From: Schizochytrium sp. CCTCC M209059
Lineage: Eukaryota > Sar > Bigyra > Thraustochytrida > Thraustochytriidae
Reading direction: 5' to 3'
Length of the DNA stretch: 64,000 bases
Assembly (NCBI GenBank): GCA_000818945.1
Contig: KN805396.1
Span: forward strand, 384,448-448,447
Shown: positions 21,534 through 32,500 of the stretch, piece after piece
How the letters are laid out: every line of letters starts with the position of its first letter
Position numbering within the stretch: the first letter of the stretch is position 1
Made by a program: the position numbers and the translations under genes
Notes under the pieces: generated by a model
Database searches by the model: none
What the model was told of the DNA's origin: nothing
The model's input: only the letters and a program-made list of their open reading frames with translations

Positions 21534-22766
21534 CAACATTATCAGCAGCCTCTACAGCAGCAACATGTACAGGTCGCGCGCCAAGACGCGGATCCTCTCG
21601 TTCGTCTCGCCAGCGCGCCTCCGATCCCCGTCGAAGGCGCTACTCAGCATCATCACAACAACCAGCACAATCAGGCCCTCGCCTCTGGACACCTACAAAG
21701 ACCATACGTGGCAGCCCATCATGATCTCCCTCCCTCTTGCACGCTTGCCACGCACGCGGACGGCACGGCCTCGCCATTGTCGTACTCGTCTGGCAGCACC
21801 TTTCTCAGCATGGAGCACAGCGCAGGGTCGGATCCACTGGCCATCTCATTCGACGGCCAGACGGTGCTGGCGCCGCCAGCCGTGTCTACCGGGACAGGCG
21901 CCCCCGTCGCCGGCCACAGGCTCTCGAGCCTTAGCTCACCGCCACGCACCGGCGCGCATGTCCCCTTGCATCCTACCTCGTCGGATCCTATCGCACATTC
22001 TGGACACCAACATAGAACCAGCATTTCTGGCACGACAATGCCCGGACCGTACAACTCCGATCACATCGCGATCCTCGCTGACCAAGCCGTACGCTCTTCG
22101 TCTACGGGAGAACTACCGCTTCCCAGCGAGTCAGGTTACCCGGTCGAGATGCGCTCGCGCCGCGACTCGGACTGGCTTTGTTCGGCGCACCCGAGCGAGA
22201 CCGTACCCAACAGCATCCAGGTGGTGCTGACCATTCGTGTCGAGGGCAAGCGCCAACGCATCGAGTTCGCCTTCGATCTCACCGAGTCCCCCTCCGAGAC
22301 GGTTTGCGAAATGGTTCGAGAGGGCGCACTCCCGTCCAACATGCCCGAAAGCGAGCTCAAGGTCCTCACCTCGCAGCTCGAGCACTTTCGCACCAAGTTC
22401 TCCCAGGCGGGGTCTACTGCCCGGCACAGCACCTTTCGCGATCGCTCTTCAAGCTCCACTTCTCTGGCCTCGGGCTCGTCCGGATCCTCTGCAGATCAGG
22501 ACGAGGCTCTTCGCGAAGACCTTCGACGCAAGGCCCGCGAGCGCATTGCCGCCGAAAAGGAGCAGGAGCGCAAACGCTGCCAAGCCGAGATCGAAGACTT
22601 GGAGCGCAAGCTCAAGGAGCCCTTTTTTATGGAGTCTGCGGGCCTCCTTAATTCGAATGCATCCCAATCTGTCATTTCCGGCGCCAGCAGCGTCTCCTCC
22701 TGCAACACGATCAACAGCTCTGGCAGAGAGACTGGCTGGCCGGCGCCGCCGCGGAGCATTCGATGA
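19797..22766 (+). CDS. WNK-family serine/threonine kinase with C-terminal PF2-like domain
   Basis: This encodes 989 aa. The kinase domain (about 183-450) is diagnostic of WNK. The Gly-rich loop LGEGSFKRVYRAWD supplies the catalytic Lys (K197), while the usual VAxK Lys in strand 3 is replaced (VAWN, N214). The catalytic loop is IIHRDIKCENVF (about 309-320). The DFG position is GDLGLAS, keeping the two Leu residues that bind inhibitory chloride in WNK1. The activation segment is KQSILGTPEYMAPELY, and VDIYAFGMCVMEM follows. A second domain at about 806-865 (IQVVLTIRVEGKRQRIEFAF onward) matches the OSR1_C/PF2 fold. The N-terminus and the region 450-800 are disordered, with acidic, His- and Gln-rich runs. 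The ATG at 19797 (GCCATGACG) is the first in the frame; upstream codons reach only a GTG. In known systems WNKs phosphorylate OSR1/SPAK-type kinases to control ion flux and cell volume. Confidence 0.95.
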
Positions 22767-23500
22767 ACATACTGTATTCATAATCCGTTTTCAACACTTC
22801 GTCCCCCTTGCTCATGCTGTCTCTCGTGCGCGCGCAACAGTTCAAGCCGCATTGCAGCGAACCTATCCAAAGCGAGTAAATGAGGTCTTGGCGTCTGCCC
22901 GCGAGTGAAAAGTACGAAGCCACGTAGATGCAAGAGCTTAGGCTACGCTTACCCCTCCACATTTGAACAAAAAGTAGGCCTACTGTGTTTCTGTTTTTTT
23001 TTTTTTTTTTTTTTTAAAATCTATGTTTTGTTCAAGTCTGAATGACTTTCATTGCGAAAGCCGCAAGAACAAGACGGGTATGACGTCCATCTTATCTGCG
23101 CAAAAGCGAATTTCTTCCATTGCAACAGTAAAAAAAATGACGAGCACGAAGACAAGGCAGTCGCATTGCCAACAAAGCGAGTCATGAGGTCTTGGCGCTT
23201 GCTCGTAAGTGAAGAAATACAAAGCCTCACCGACGCAAGAGCGACGGACAAGAGCTAGACTGCCTTCCTTGAGGCGTTCTCTGGCTTGCTCATCAAGGTA
23301 AGTTAAGGTAAGGCAAGGCAAGGCAAGGCAAGGCAAGCGATTGGCGCAAGCAACACACGGATCAACTTCAATCAAGTATTTCTTCCCTTCTGATTTCAAG
23401 CACACACTTTCTCTCTCCATCACTCCTATGCTTCACTTGTTTGGAAAAGGTGTCGTGCTCACGAAATGTTTGGACGCGCCCCTTAAGTTTTAAGCGTACA
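22767..23500. other. Convergent intergenic region, WNK / alkyltransferase-like gene
   Basis: This 734-bp stretch holds both 3' ends. It has a 22-T run at 22994-23015 and a degenerate (AGGCA)n tract at about 23303-23338. No gene is seen. Confidence 0.55.
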
Positions 23501-24448
23501 TCACGCGTCGATGCATCGTGCGCATACTCTGCCATTGGCATCGAATTCGACGCCTTCACGGCGAAGTTGCACGCTTTGCCGACTCAGTGGCGAGGACTCT
23601 GCAAGTTTGCCCGAGGCGTCCACCACACGATGGACACCAGGGACCGTCTTACATGAATCCTCGCGCCCGATGCGGGTCAGACGTCGCACTTCGGAGGCTA
23701 CCGTGCGAGGATTCGAACCGATCTCGCGCGCCACGGCTCCAAAGGTCCACACACGTCCTCGAGGAATGAGCCCCAGGGTTGACCGCAGTTTGCACGCGTA
23801 CGCGGCAGTCTTGGGCAGCAAAAACGCACAACCTCCCTCATACGCATCGTTGTCTGCGCATCCATCTGCTTTGGATTTTCGTTTGTTATGAAGTGTGCTC
23901 CTCTGCTTCTTGCTGGTGGCCAAGGAGCCCTTGGTCGCGCCTGGACGTCCGCGCTTTGCCCCTCGGCGCGGTAGCTTTGTAGCTGCAGATTCAGGATTTA
24001 CTACGGAGCACTCATTCAAGGTCGCCAGAGCCGTCGTCGACGTGGTTGTGGTCGTGCAGGGCGTGCGACCGGTATCCTCCTCGCGCTCTGGCGATTTGCG
24101 CTCTGGCGACTTGCGCTCTGGCGACTTGCGCTCTGGCGACTTGCGCTCTGGCGACTTGCGCTCTGGCGAGGGGGCAAAATATTTCGATGCTGCGGTTGTT
24201 TTCAGTGGCGTCAGGGACGCCTCCGACTGCCGCGTTACCGGCAAGTCTGCGCCAGCGCCAGCGCCAGCGCCAGCGCTAAAGCTGCCAATATCGTCTTCGT
24301 CGCTGTCCTCGATCTTACTCGGCGAGAGGCCGTTGTTGACGGCGTCTTTCTCGCTGACAGACAAGCGGTCTCCTCCTGCGTCCCATCCCAGGCCCTCCTC
24401 GTCGGCCTCGCCAGGCGCGGTCGACCGCGCGTCTCCCAACCCTGCCAT
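23501..24448 (-). CDS. Alkyltransferase-like (ATL/MGMT-fold) protein with long disordered N-terminus
   Basis: This encodes 315 aa. The last ~110 residues match the DNA-binding domain of O6-alkylguanine alkyltransferase-like proteins: GLIPRGRVWTFGAVAREIG, then a helix with SNPRTVASEVRRL, then the active-site region TVPGVHRVV, and a closing RQSVQLRREGVEFDANGRV. True MGMT has PCHR here and classical ATL proteins have PWHR or similar. This protein reads P-G-V-H-R, so the alkyl-accepting Cys is absent and the spacing differs by one residue. ATL proteins bind alkylated guanine and hand it to nucleotide excision repair. The first ~200 residues are disordered, with six SPERK units (DNA 24083-24172), an Ala-Gly run and basic stretches (GAKRGRPGATKG) that look nuclear. 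The first ATG is at 24448; the frame continues upstream only to TTG. Confidence 0.75.
   Translation of the reverse strand: MAGLGDARSTAPGEADEEGLGWDAGGDRLSVSEKDAVNNGLSPSKIEDSDEDDIGSFSAGAGAGAGADLPVTRQSEASLTPLKTTAASKYFAPSPERKSPERKSPERKSPERKSPERKSPEREEDTGRTPCTTTTTSTTALATLNECSVVNPESAATKLPRRGAKRGRPGATKGSLATSKKQRSTLHNKRKSKADGCADNDAYEGGCAFLLPKTAAYACKLRSTLGLIPRGRVWTFGAVAREIGSNPRTVASEVRRLTRIGREDSCKTVPGVHRVVDASGKLAESSPLSRQSVQLRREGVEFDANGRVCARCIDA
24083..24172 (-). repeat. 15-bp coding minisatellite, six SPERK units
   Basis: Six 15-bp units read GCGCTCTGGCGACTT on the + strand, with sequence changes only in the two end units. They encode (Ser-Pro-Glu-Arg-Lys)n in the alkyltransferase-like protein. Each unit has a Ser-Pro site. 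Confidence 0.95.
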
Positions 24449-24862
24449 GACCGCTTCTTTGCTCTGCACGCGTGCAAGGACGGGCAAGCGGGCGTCTCGC
24501 AAACCTAATTTGCGCGACGGTTTGTCAGGCGGGCCAGCCGCTTGCCGCCAGTGCAGACGGGGTTTTGAAATGCAGGCCAAGAGTCCCAGCGTGCACCCCG
24601 CAGAGAACGGCGGCCAGGGCTGCGACAAGGAAGGGAGAGAACAGGGGGTCAATTCAGATCTTTACTTGCAAGCACGGCGCCGCACTGCATGCAGGCTGGA
24701 ATGTAAAAGGCTACCAGATCCGCGCTGGGCGGAAGTCTCTTTATTTGGTTTGCACGTGGATCCACGCTTGCGTGCATCGCGCGGACGAGCGCGCCCGACA
24801 GCGCGGCCGCGGCCGGCCAAGACAGTGGGAGCAGAAAGGCCACTTCTCCTGGCCGGTCCCGC
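24449..24862. other. Intergenic region between two minus-strand genes
   Basis: This 414-bp stretch lies between the 3' end of the unrecognised 874-aa gene and the start of the alkyltransferase-like gene. It holds the promoter of the latter. No repeat or gene is evident. Confidence 0.5.
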
Positions 24863-27487
24863 TCAGGTGGACGAGGAAGAGGCGCCTGCGGACTGCGCCA
24901 GCAAGGAACTGGTCGGACCTCGCGTCATGAAGGCCTTGAGCGCCGCGTCCTTGGACGTCGGAGACACGAGCGCGCCTTGCGAGAGCGAAGAATAGTCCTT
25001 GGTGTCCTCGAGGAAGGAGTCGACCTGCGCAAAGAGGCGAGGACTCCGAAAGCCCGGGCTCGGCAAGTTCATGAGGTCCGAGTCCATCTTGGACTCGTGG
25101 TGGGCCCCGAGCTTGCCGCTAATCGAAAACGAGTTCTTGGGAGAGAGCAGGAACGAGCCCTTTGGGGTCATCACAAAGGAGCTCTTGGGCGTGAGCGTTG
25201 CAAGTGGTTTGAGATCGCGCGGGATCGAGCACGAAGACGAAGACGAGGCGGATCCGGCAAAGCTCGAGGCGTGCGGAGCCCCGCCATTATCGAAAGCGCG
25301 CGAGTTGAGGCCGGCGAAGCGGAAGTTGCTGCCGGCCAGGCCCGCGCCCCCCATTCCCGCCCACTGGTGAGGCGCAGAGAGACCACGAGGCGTCTGCAGA
25401 GAGGCCTGGAGCAGGTCAAAGTCTTCCTGATTAAGGTTGTTCCCACGAGGGGTGACAGAAATATCCACAAAGGAGGACGAGTGATGCGACGAATGGTCTG
25501 CCGCAGGCGAGGTCCAGGTCGCCGTCGAGCGGTCTGACTCGTCCTTGACGTGAGCGTCGTGGGAGCCAAGAAGACCTCTGCTCCCGGCGCGCCCGAAGCG
25601 CTTGTACTCGCGGTCGACGAGAAAGTCCTGGTAAAAGTCTGTAAACAGCTTGAGGGCAAAGACACTGACATTGTAAGGGTCAGCCGTTTTGAAGCCATCT
25701 GGGTGGCGCTGGGCAAAGTTGGTGAGCTCGGTGCGAAACGAGCCTTGTTGCAAGAGATAGAGCGCAAAGTGCTCGCAGGCGTTGAGCACGGCGTCGGCAT
25801 CCTCGTCCGAGGGATCGTCGGAGCGCACCATGTACTCGTGCACGGCGTACGGGTAGTGCGGGGGCCAGATGAACTGCAGCTCTTGCCAGTGCACGAGAAA
25901 GGTGCACATGCTCTGAGAAAAGTGGGCCATGCGGCTTCCGTTAAGCGAGAATTTGTGCGGGACCAGCGACTGCGGCAGCCCAACCTGCTTGATGAGCTCG
26001 ACGAGACGCTTGAAGCGCAGATCGGCATAGAGGCCCGAAGGCGACGAAAGATTGGGCAGCGGGGCGGTGCCCCGCTGTAGCGAAGCGAACTGGGCGTCGT
26101 AGTCCGCGGCGCCCTGGTGGTCGAGCGAAATGGAGCCAAGGTCGAGACCATCGGCGCGCGGGTCCCCCAAGAGGTTGTCCTTGAGCGAGCTGGCGCGACG
26201 GCGGTCTTCCGCGCCCAAGGGCGGCGGGGCTGGAATGGAGATGGCCTTGGGCCGGCGCTTGAGCGAGGAGGAGGACTCTGCGCCGCTTTGGCCGCCGCGG
26301 CTGCGCTTTATTGGTTCGGTGCGCCGGAGAAGGTCCTTTGAATCATGGTTGTGGGCATGCGCGCTGCTCGCACGGGCGCGGCCACGGGAGCCCGAGGCCG
26401 CCCGGCGCGCGAGGGCCTTTGCGGCGGCGGCTTTGCTGGCCTCCTCGTCGATCTGGCGCTGGATCTGGAGCTCGGCCTCGGCGGCTTCAGAGGCCGAGGA
26501 GCCCACGACACGGCGGCTCTTCTTTTGCACAATGTGGTTGTACTTGCGCCTGCGGCAGTACATTTGCCAGGGCGGGGACTGGCACATGGCGAGGACTTTA
26601 TACTTGGGCAACTCTGCGGGTCCGACGCCGTCCTGGGCTCGCTCGAGCACGTAGGCGCGGAAGACATGGTACATATTGCGCGTCTTTTTGGACCCAAGAA
26701 AGCCGTAGTGCCAGCCCTTGAGGTTGCGGTTGAACTCGAAGAGGGACTGCGCGCGGCCAGGGCGCGGCTTGAGACCGCTCTCGTGCTGCTGCTGTTGCTG
26801 CTGCTTGTTAAGGACAATGTGGTGGCCCTTCATGTAGCAGAACTGCTTTTTGGCCTCGTCCTCCGCGCCGTGCTTGTTGATTTGGTCGAGAGTAATGAGG
26901 CTGCCGATAGCATGGGGCCTGCTGCCGTCGACGGCGAATTCGCTACAGGCGATGAGAGCGCTGGCGTTGATCGCAGAGGGCGCATAGTCGAAGACGACGG
27001 CGATGGACTGGCCGCAAAAGCCGTCCTGGTGGCCGAAGCCGAGGCAGCAGTTGGGAAAGCAGCGCAGGTTCTTTTGGTCCTTGGACTTGTTATTGCGCTG
27101 GTACGCGAGTTTCCAGGTGGTGCCGGGCTTGAATTCGAGCGAGGCCTCGTCACCAGTCTTGCGAAGCTGCTGCGCGCTGCCGATGTTCGCGCCTGTGCCG
27201 CCGTGCATATCGGCGTGGTCCTGCAGTGGACCGAGGCCGCCGTCTTGTGACAGCATCGACGAAGTCCCGAGCCCAACGGGGGTCCCGGACAGGTCGTCAA
27301 GGTCTGCGAGGCCATGCTGGGGGTCCACCATGTGCGGTCCGTGCACGTGCGGCTCGACGCTGTCTGCGTCGCAGCCCACCTCGTCCTGGTACGAGGCCGA
27401 CATGCTCGAGCCTAGCGAGGACCGCCGGCTGTATGAGGAGACGTTGCTGTTGCTGCTGCTGCTGCCGTTGCCTTGGGTTAGCTCCAT
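24863..27487 (-). CDS. Unrecognised 874-aa protein, probably nuclear
   Basis: I do not recognise this family. The chain has two ordered-looking parts. The first (about 115-325) has a Cys-rich stretch (CFPNCCLGFGHQDGFCG, about 143-159), a polyGln run near 229-234, an aromatic segment KGWHYGFLGSKKTRNMYHVF (about 257-276), then QSPPWQMYCRRRKY and KKSRR, a bipartite-like basic cluster. The second (about 480-645) is helical, with LVELIKQVGLPQSLV and SQSMCTFLVHWQELQFIW. The rest is low complexity, rich in Ser, Ala and Gly, with S/TPK-S/G-SF repeats near the C-terminus (TPKSSF, TPKGSF, SPKNSF). Long Ser-rich flanks and basic clusters suggest a DNA- or RNA-associated regulator; this is inference only. 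The ATG at 27487 is the first in frame. The 5' leader is rich in ACAG/ACAA repeats. Confidence 0.8.
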   Translation of the reverse strand: MELTQGNGSSSSNSNVSSYSRRSSLGSSMSASYQDEVGCDADSVEPHVHGPHMVDPQHGLADLDDLSGTPVGLGTSSMLSQDGGLGPLQDHADMHGGTGANIGSAQQLRKTGDEASLEFKPGTTWKLAYQRNNKSKDQKNLRCFPNCCLGFGHQDGFCGQSIAVVFDYAPSAINASALIACSEFAVDGSRPHAIGSLITLDQINKHGAEDEAKKQFCYMKGHHIVLNKQQQQQQHESGLKPRPGRAQSLFEFNRNLKGWHYGFLGSKKTRNMYHVFRAYVLERAQDGVGPAELPKYKVLAMCQSPPWQMYCRRRKYNHIVQKKSRRVVGSSASEAAEAELQIQRQIDEEASKAAAAKALARRAASGSRGRARASSAHAHNHDSKDLLRRTEPIKRSRGGQSGAESSSSLKRRPKAISIPAPPPLGAEDRRRASSLKDNLLGDPRADGLDLGSISLDHQGAADYDAQFASLQRGTAPLPNLSSPSGLYADLRFKRLVELIKQVGLPQSLVPHKFSLNGSRMAHFSQSMCTFLVHWQELQFIWPPHYPYAVHEYMVRSDDPSDEDADAVLNACEHFALYLLQQGSFRTELTNFAQRHPDGFKTADPYNVSVFALKLFTDFYQDFLVDREYKRFGRAGSRGLLGSHDAHVKDESDRSTATWTSPAADHSSHHSSSFVDISVTPRGNNLNQEDFDLLQASLQTPRGLSAPHQWAGMGGAGLAGSNFRFAGLNSRAFDNGGAPHASSFAGSASSSSSCSIPRDLKPLATLTPKSSFVMTPKGSFLLSPKNSFSISGKLGAHHESKMDSDLMNLPSPGFRSPRLFAQVDSFLEDTKDYSSLSQGALVSPTSKDAALKAFMTRGPTSSLLAQSAGASSSST

Positions 27488-27795
27488 CGTGCTTTCTTAC
27501 TTTCTTTGTTTGTTTGTTTGTTTGTCTGTCTGTCTGCTGGGTTCTTCTTTTTCCACTGCCTCCCTCCCAACTGCCCTTTCGGGCCGTGCTGGCCGCGTGG
27601 GGCGCAGGGCGCGGTTGGCGCGGGCGCACGGGGGCGCGCTCCTGCGCGGCGCCGCTCCGCTGCCTCGGCCGCCTCGCTCGCCTGGCAGTTTGCGTTTGCG
27701 TTTGCTTCTGCTTTCTCGCTTCCTCGCTTTCTCGCTTTCTCGCTTGCCTCAAGCGACCGTTCGTTCGTTCGTTCGTTGGTTCGTTCGTTGGTGCG

Positions 27796-27832
<37 letters not shown>

Positions 27833-28144
27833 CTGCGCGGCAGGGGCTCCCACCAGCCAGCAGGTATGCAAGCAATGCAGCACGCAGGTGAGCGAGCGCG
27901 GCCGCCTCGAGCTTGTCTGTTTGCTTGCTTGCTTGCTCGCTCGCTTGCTCGTCTGTCTGCCTTGAACCGATCGAGCTATCGATCCACGAATGGTCGCTCG
28001 CTCGATCGATCGGTTGCCGGATTGGCTTGGCTGACTGTGATTGATTGGCGATTGATTGACCGATTGACTGACGCCGCTCTGGCCGGCCGCGGTCTTTCAC
28101 TCTTCCTTCCTTCCCTTCCTCCTCTCCTTCCCCTCCTCTTCCTC

Positions 28145-28147
<3 letters not shown>

Positions 28148-28190
<43 letters not shown>
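28148..28190. repeat. (GCT)14 microsatellite
   Basis: Fourteen perfect triplets; CAG on the minus strand, which is the coding strand of the nearest gene start (27487). Confidence 0.95.
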
Positions 28191-28192
<2 letters not shown>

Positions 28193-29422
28193 TTCCTACC
28201 TCTTTGCGGACGGCGCCGGCTGCAGCTCGTCGGACGCGCGCCGTCTGCGCTGCTGCTGCGTGCGCGCGCGCGTGCGTGCGTGCGTGCGGGCCGCGGCGCC
28301 GAGAGCGACGAGCTGCTGCCTTAGCTCCGCGTCCCTGCTTGCTATCTTGCCCCGTCCCTGCAGTGCTTGCTTGGGCTCGCCCTGCGCCCGTCGCCCCTAC
28401 CGCCTCTTTTGTTTCTCGGCCACGCGGGAGCCGAGACGAGACGCAAGCGCGCAAGCGCGAGAGGCCGCGGCGCGACGACAAACCCACGCGGCACGCAAGC
28501 ACGTCAGCACGCCAGAGAGGCGAGCGAGCCGGCGAGCCAGAGCAGCGAGAAAGCGGGAGAGCGAGCGTGGTCTGCGCTTTCCGCGGCCCGCCGGGGTCCT
28601 CGTCCTCGGCGCCGGTATGGCCGCGCTCTGCAGCTAGCTGCTAGCTGCTAGCTAGCTAGCTAGCTAGCTACTAGCAGCTAGCCCCTGCCCCGCCCCGCCC
28701 CGCAGCCCCGGCGGCTTCCTCTCCTCGCCTCGTTGCCCTCAGGCCGCGCGGGTCTTTCATCCTCCCTCCCCCGCATCGCTGTCGAGCGCGGTGCGACACA
28801 GGGCGCGCGCGGGATCCGGCAACAGGCGGGGCGAGTGAAAGGAAGAAAGAAAGAAAGAAAGAAAGAAAGACCTGCCGCGCCGGGAGCAGCCGCCGGCCGC
28901 TGCGGGCGCGACGCGACGCGACGCGCGAATGAATAGACGGACGGCTCGCGGCGGCCAGGCAGGCAGGCAGCAGCAGCAGCAGAAATCGCAGGCAGGCGGG
29001 ACGCTCGAGGCGAAGTCGACTCGAGTCGAGTCGAGTCGAGTCGCGTCGAGTCGGGTCGGGCGTGGTTCGGTCTCGGAGGTTCGGCCAAGGCAGGCGGGAG
29101 CGGGAGTAGGCGCGAGGGCCAGCGATCGCAGCCGTGCCCTCTCCCCACGCGCAGTCTCGCGCGATGATCCAGAGGTAGCAGCAGCGCAGGACGCGGACTG
29201 TGAGCTAGCAAGCACGCGGCATGCGACTGCATCTGCAAGCGCAAGGGCGCCTCGGTGCTTTCTTATTGCTCGCCTTTGGTACGCGTGCTTGCGACGGCAA
29301 CGCACCCCGCAGTGTCCACTGGGGCCCCACGCCCCCCTCTCCGCAGCAGCTAACTCCCCAGCTTTGCCGAGCCAGCCCTTGCTCGCCGGAGGTCCGTGGC
29401 CGGTCGATCATTCTTCACAAAT

Positions 29423-29531
29423 GCCAAAGTCAAGTTCAAGTTCAAATTCAGGTTCAAGCTCAAGCAAGCTCCAGTTCGAGCTCAAGCTGATGGCCAAACA
29501 TAAGTCAAAGCTCAAGCCCAAGCTCACGTTC
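29423..29531. repeat. Degenerate CAAGTT/CAAGCT hexanucleotide array
   Basis: About 110 bp in which CAAGTT, CAAGCT and CAAATT-type words recur with a period near 6 bp. The translation in any frame is low complexity. Confidence 0.7.
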
Positions 29532-32500
29532 AAGTCTCTCTCGGCTGGTCCCGCCTGGGGCTGTCTGGTGCTTGGCTGCGTGCCTGCGTAGCTGGCTGGC
29601 TTCCGGCCAGGTCTCCCGCCGCACGTGCTGCGCTGCGGCCGGTCCACGTCGCGGCGCGGGTTGATCGACCGTTTGCTTGACTGGCCGGTCGAGCGATCGA
29701 TCATCACCCATCGTCTTTGTTTCTTTTTTCTTCTCGTGCATTTGCAAAACCGGCTGCCCGCTGACAATCAGGTCGAGCACCAGCCCGGAATTGGCTTGAA
29801 TGGCCGGCCGGGCCGGCAGCCGCCGGAATTCCGCTCTCTCAGGTAGCAAGTTCGACCAGCCCGCTGGACGGACGGACGGACGGACGGCCAGCTTGGCTTG
29901 CCATTGCTTGCTTGCTCGCTTGCTTGTTTGCTTGCATGCATTGCGGCTGTCGTTTGCTGTTAGGCCCCAGGACAGACACGAGCGAGGTCACGCTCCGATT
30001 CGCGCGCGTCCGGGGCGCCCTCGGAGGCAAAGAGGCAGAGAGGAGGACTCCGCAGCTCGCGCTGAGCACAGTACAGCTGGCGCGGCATCGAGGAACTCGC
30101 TGCCGAGGCAAGAATGAGCTCGGAGGCAGGGCGGCGACCGATCCCTCGCCATGGTCGCTGTCTCCCTCGCTGTCTCGCTCCCTCCACACAGACGCGGCGG
30201 GTGAGGTCTTTCGAGTCTTTCACCAGGCAGGTCTTTCAGGTCTTTCGCCCCGCCTTCCGCCTGCTCCGCGTTGCGCCGGGGCCACAGCTTTCACTTTCGA
30301 TTTTACAGCGACGAGCCCGCTCCAAGCTGGCGAGACCTCACAATCACGCCCAGCCGGCCGGCCGGCCAGCCCCGGCCGGCCAGCCCCGACCAACTAACTG
30401 CGAGCAGCCATCCCTCGGTGCCACCGCCAGTGCAGCGCAGTGCTTCTCACGGCCACTTCGAGGCGCAAGCAGGGAATCTTTTCTTTCTTTCGAAAAAAAA
30501 TGCAGTCAAACGAACTTGAAGGCCTCCTGCTTCTTGGGCAAGAAAGAAACTCGCATCAAGCCTCGGAAAGAAGGGAGGAGAGAAAAGAAAAGAAGATAGA
30601 AGAAAACTCGCCGCGTGCATGATTGGCGCTTCTTCGCTTCGCGTCGCGTCGCGCCGCGTCCGCGTTTCGCCGACCGCGCGATCGATCGACGGCGACCGCG
30701 ACCCAGCACCCGCCGCCCGCCAGCCTGACGGACACGGCACGTCGCGCCCGACTCATCGCGTCTCATCGCGTCTCATCACGTCGCGTCGCCTCGCGTTTTT
30801 GCTGCGGCAACCGCTGCGGCGGACTCGGAGGAGGGAGCCAAAGTGGCGCGAGGACGCGGCGACGGACCTCGGTCTGGCAGCTGGCCGCGGGCGAGTATCG
30901 CTCGCTTGGAGTTCCTGGCTCGAGCAAGCAGCGCTCGACACGGAGAAGACCAAGGCCGTCATAGACAGCAGCGACTGGCCCCTGCCGCAACCTCACGTTT
31001 TGCATAGACAAAAGACGGCATCGCCTGCTGTAAGCCCCGTCTCGGGTCGCTCGGAAGTCGAACCCCCGGAAGCCTCGCAAGCCTGACCGGACGCGACCGA
31101 CAACTCGAAGCCCGGCGGCTGTCGCTGGCGCAGCAGGTGAGCAGGCAGTCGCCCGGGCCACATCCGGCGCCGCGACCTCGCATCGTCGGAGCCGCCGCCG
31201 CTGCAGCTAGCTGATGGAATGAAAGACACGCCCGCGCAGCTGCTTTTTTTCTTTCTTTCCTTCTTCCTACCCTTCTCTCTTTCTGCTGCGCTCACTCTCT
31301 GCTGCTTCGCCTTCTTCGGGTCCGCGTCCTCTCCTCGCCTTTGGGCTTCCTGACGTGAAGCAGCAGCGCCGCCGGCGGCCAGCAGCGCCGTCGCCTAGCT
31401 GCAGAAGCGAAAGTTCAAGGTGGGCGGGCCTTTCGCGACGAACTTGGAGGCGGCCGTTGCCTGCTTGCTTGGCTGCATGCGGTTGGTTGGTTGCTCCGCT
31501 CCGTACACTTTGCCTCGCTGCTACGGTGGACGAGCGTCGGAACGCAGCTCCGCGCGTCGGAGCGTCCGGAGGGAACCACGGAAAATGTTACCGTGAGGCC
31601 CGTCGACCGACCGACGCACGGTGATCGATCGATCGATCGATCGATGGTGCCGGCCGAGGCTCGAGAGGAATCCGTCCTTCCGTCCGCGCGACGGCCGGCC
31701 CGCGCTTGGTTTGGTCTGGGCTGGCCTGGTCTGGCCGTGCGTTCTTTCGTTCGTTCGTTTGTATGTCCGTATGTTTCTTGCTTTGGTTGTCCACGGCGTG
31801 ACGTGAGCGGCGTGATTTGGGCGGTGTGGTGTGTGGGGGGGGGAGAAGGACAGCCCGGCCAGCTGGCTTTTCCGAACTCGCCAAATGCAGCAAACTGCTT
31901 CTTCAATCCGTGACGACGTGGGCGGTGGTGACCGCGGCCGCCGTTGTTGTGACCAATGATGATGACAACGTCAAGATGGGGCGAATGAAGAGGCCCACTC
32001 GAACTGGCACACCGCGACGCTCGTTGCTATTGTTGCCATGCTTGACTGGCATCGTCGAGTCAATACAACCCCCGTGGTCTCTCTCTCTTTCTCACGCGCA
32101 GATCTTCTCCCTATCGCGACGAGGGTCGATAAAAGCGCGAGGGCTGATGTTGCAAAGGGCCATCGACAAAAGATGCCAGATTACACTTACTTAAAAAGTA
32201 AGTCCAGCCCTAAGCCACGAACCGCTTGATCGAGCGAACGCGACGGGCCCCGAAGAATCCGCCACTGCTCTGCAAAGCTGGCCGCAATGCTCTGCTCTGT
32301 TCTACCTCTCTCCTCACTGGCACGCGACTGCGTCTAGTTGGACCGCAAGCGGCAGTGTTTGAAAGACACCTCGCTGACATCTCTTACGTATGGACGGTTG
32401 GGACATGCCGCGCCGCACCGCAGCCGCGAATGAGGAGAGAAAGAAAGACGCGAAAGACCCGACGGGGCTCCTTCCACCATGGCCACTGCCACAAGCGTGA

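Noticed and set aside
27297..28502. 401-codon open frame on the minus strand
   Set aside because: It overlaps the start of the 874-aa gene in another frame and reads polyGln and Arg-rich repeats from (CAG)n, (GA)n and (ACAG)n tracts.
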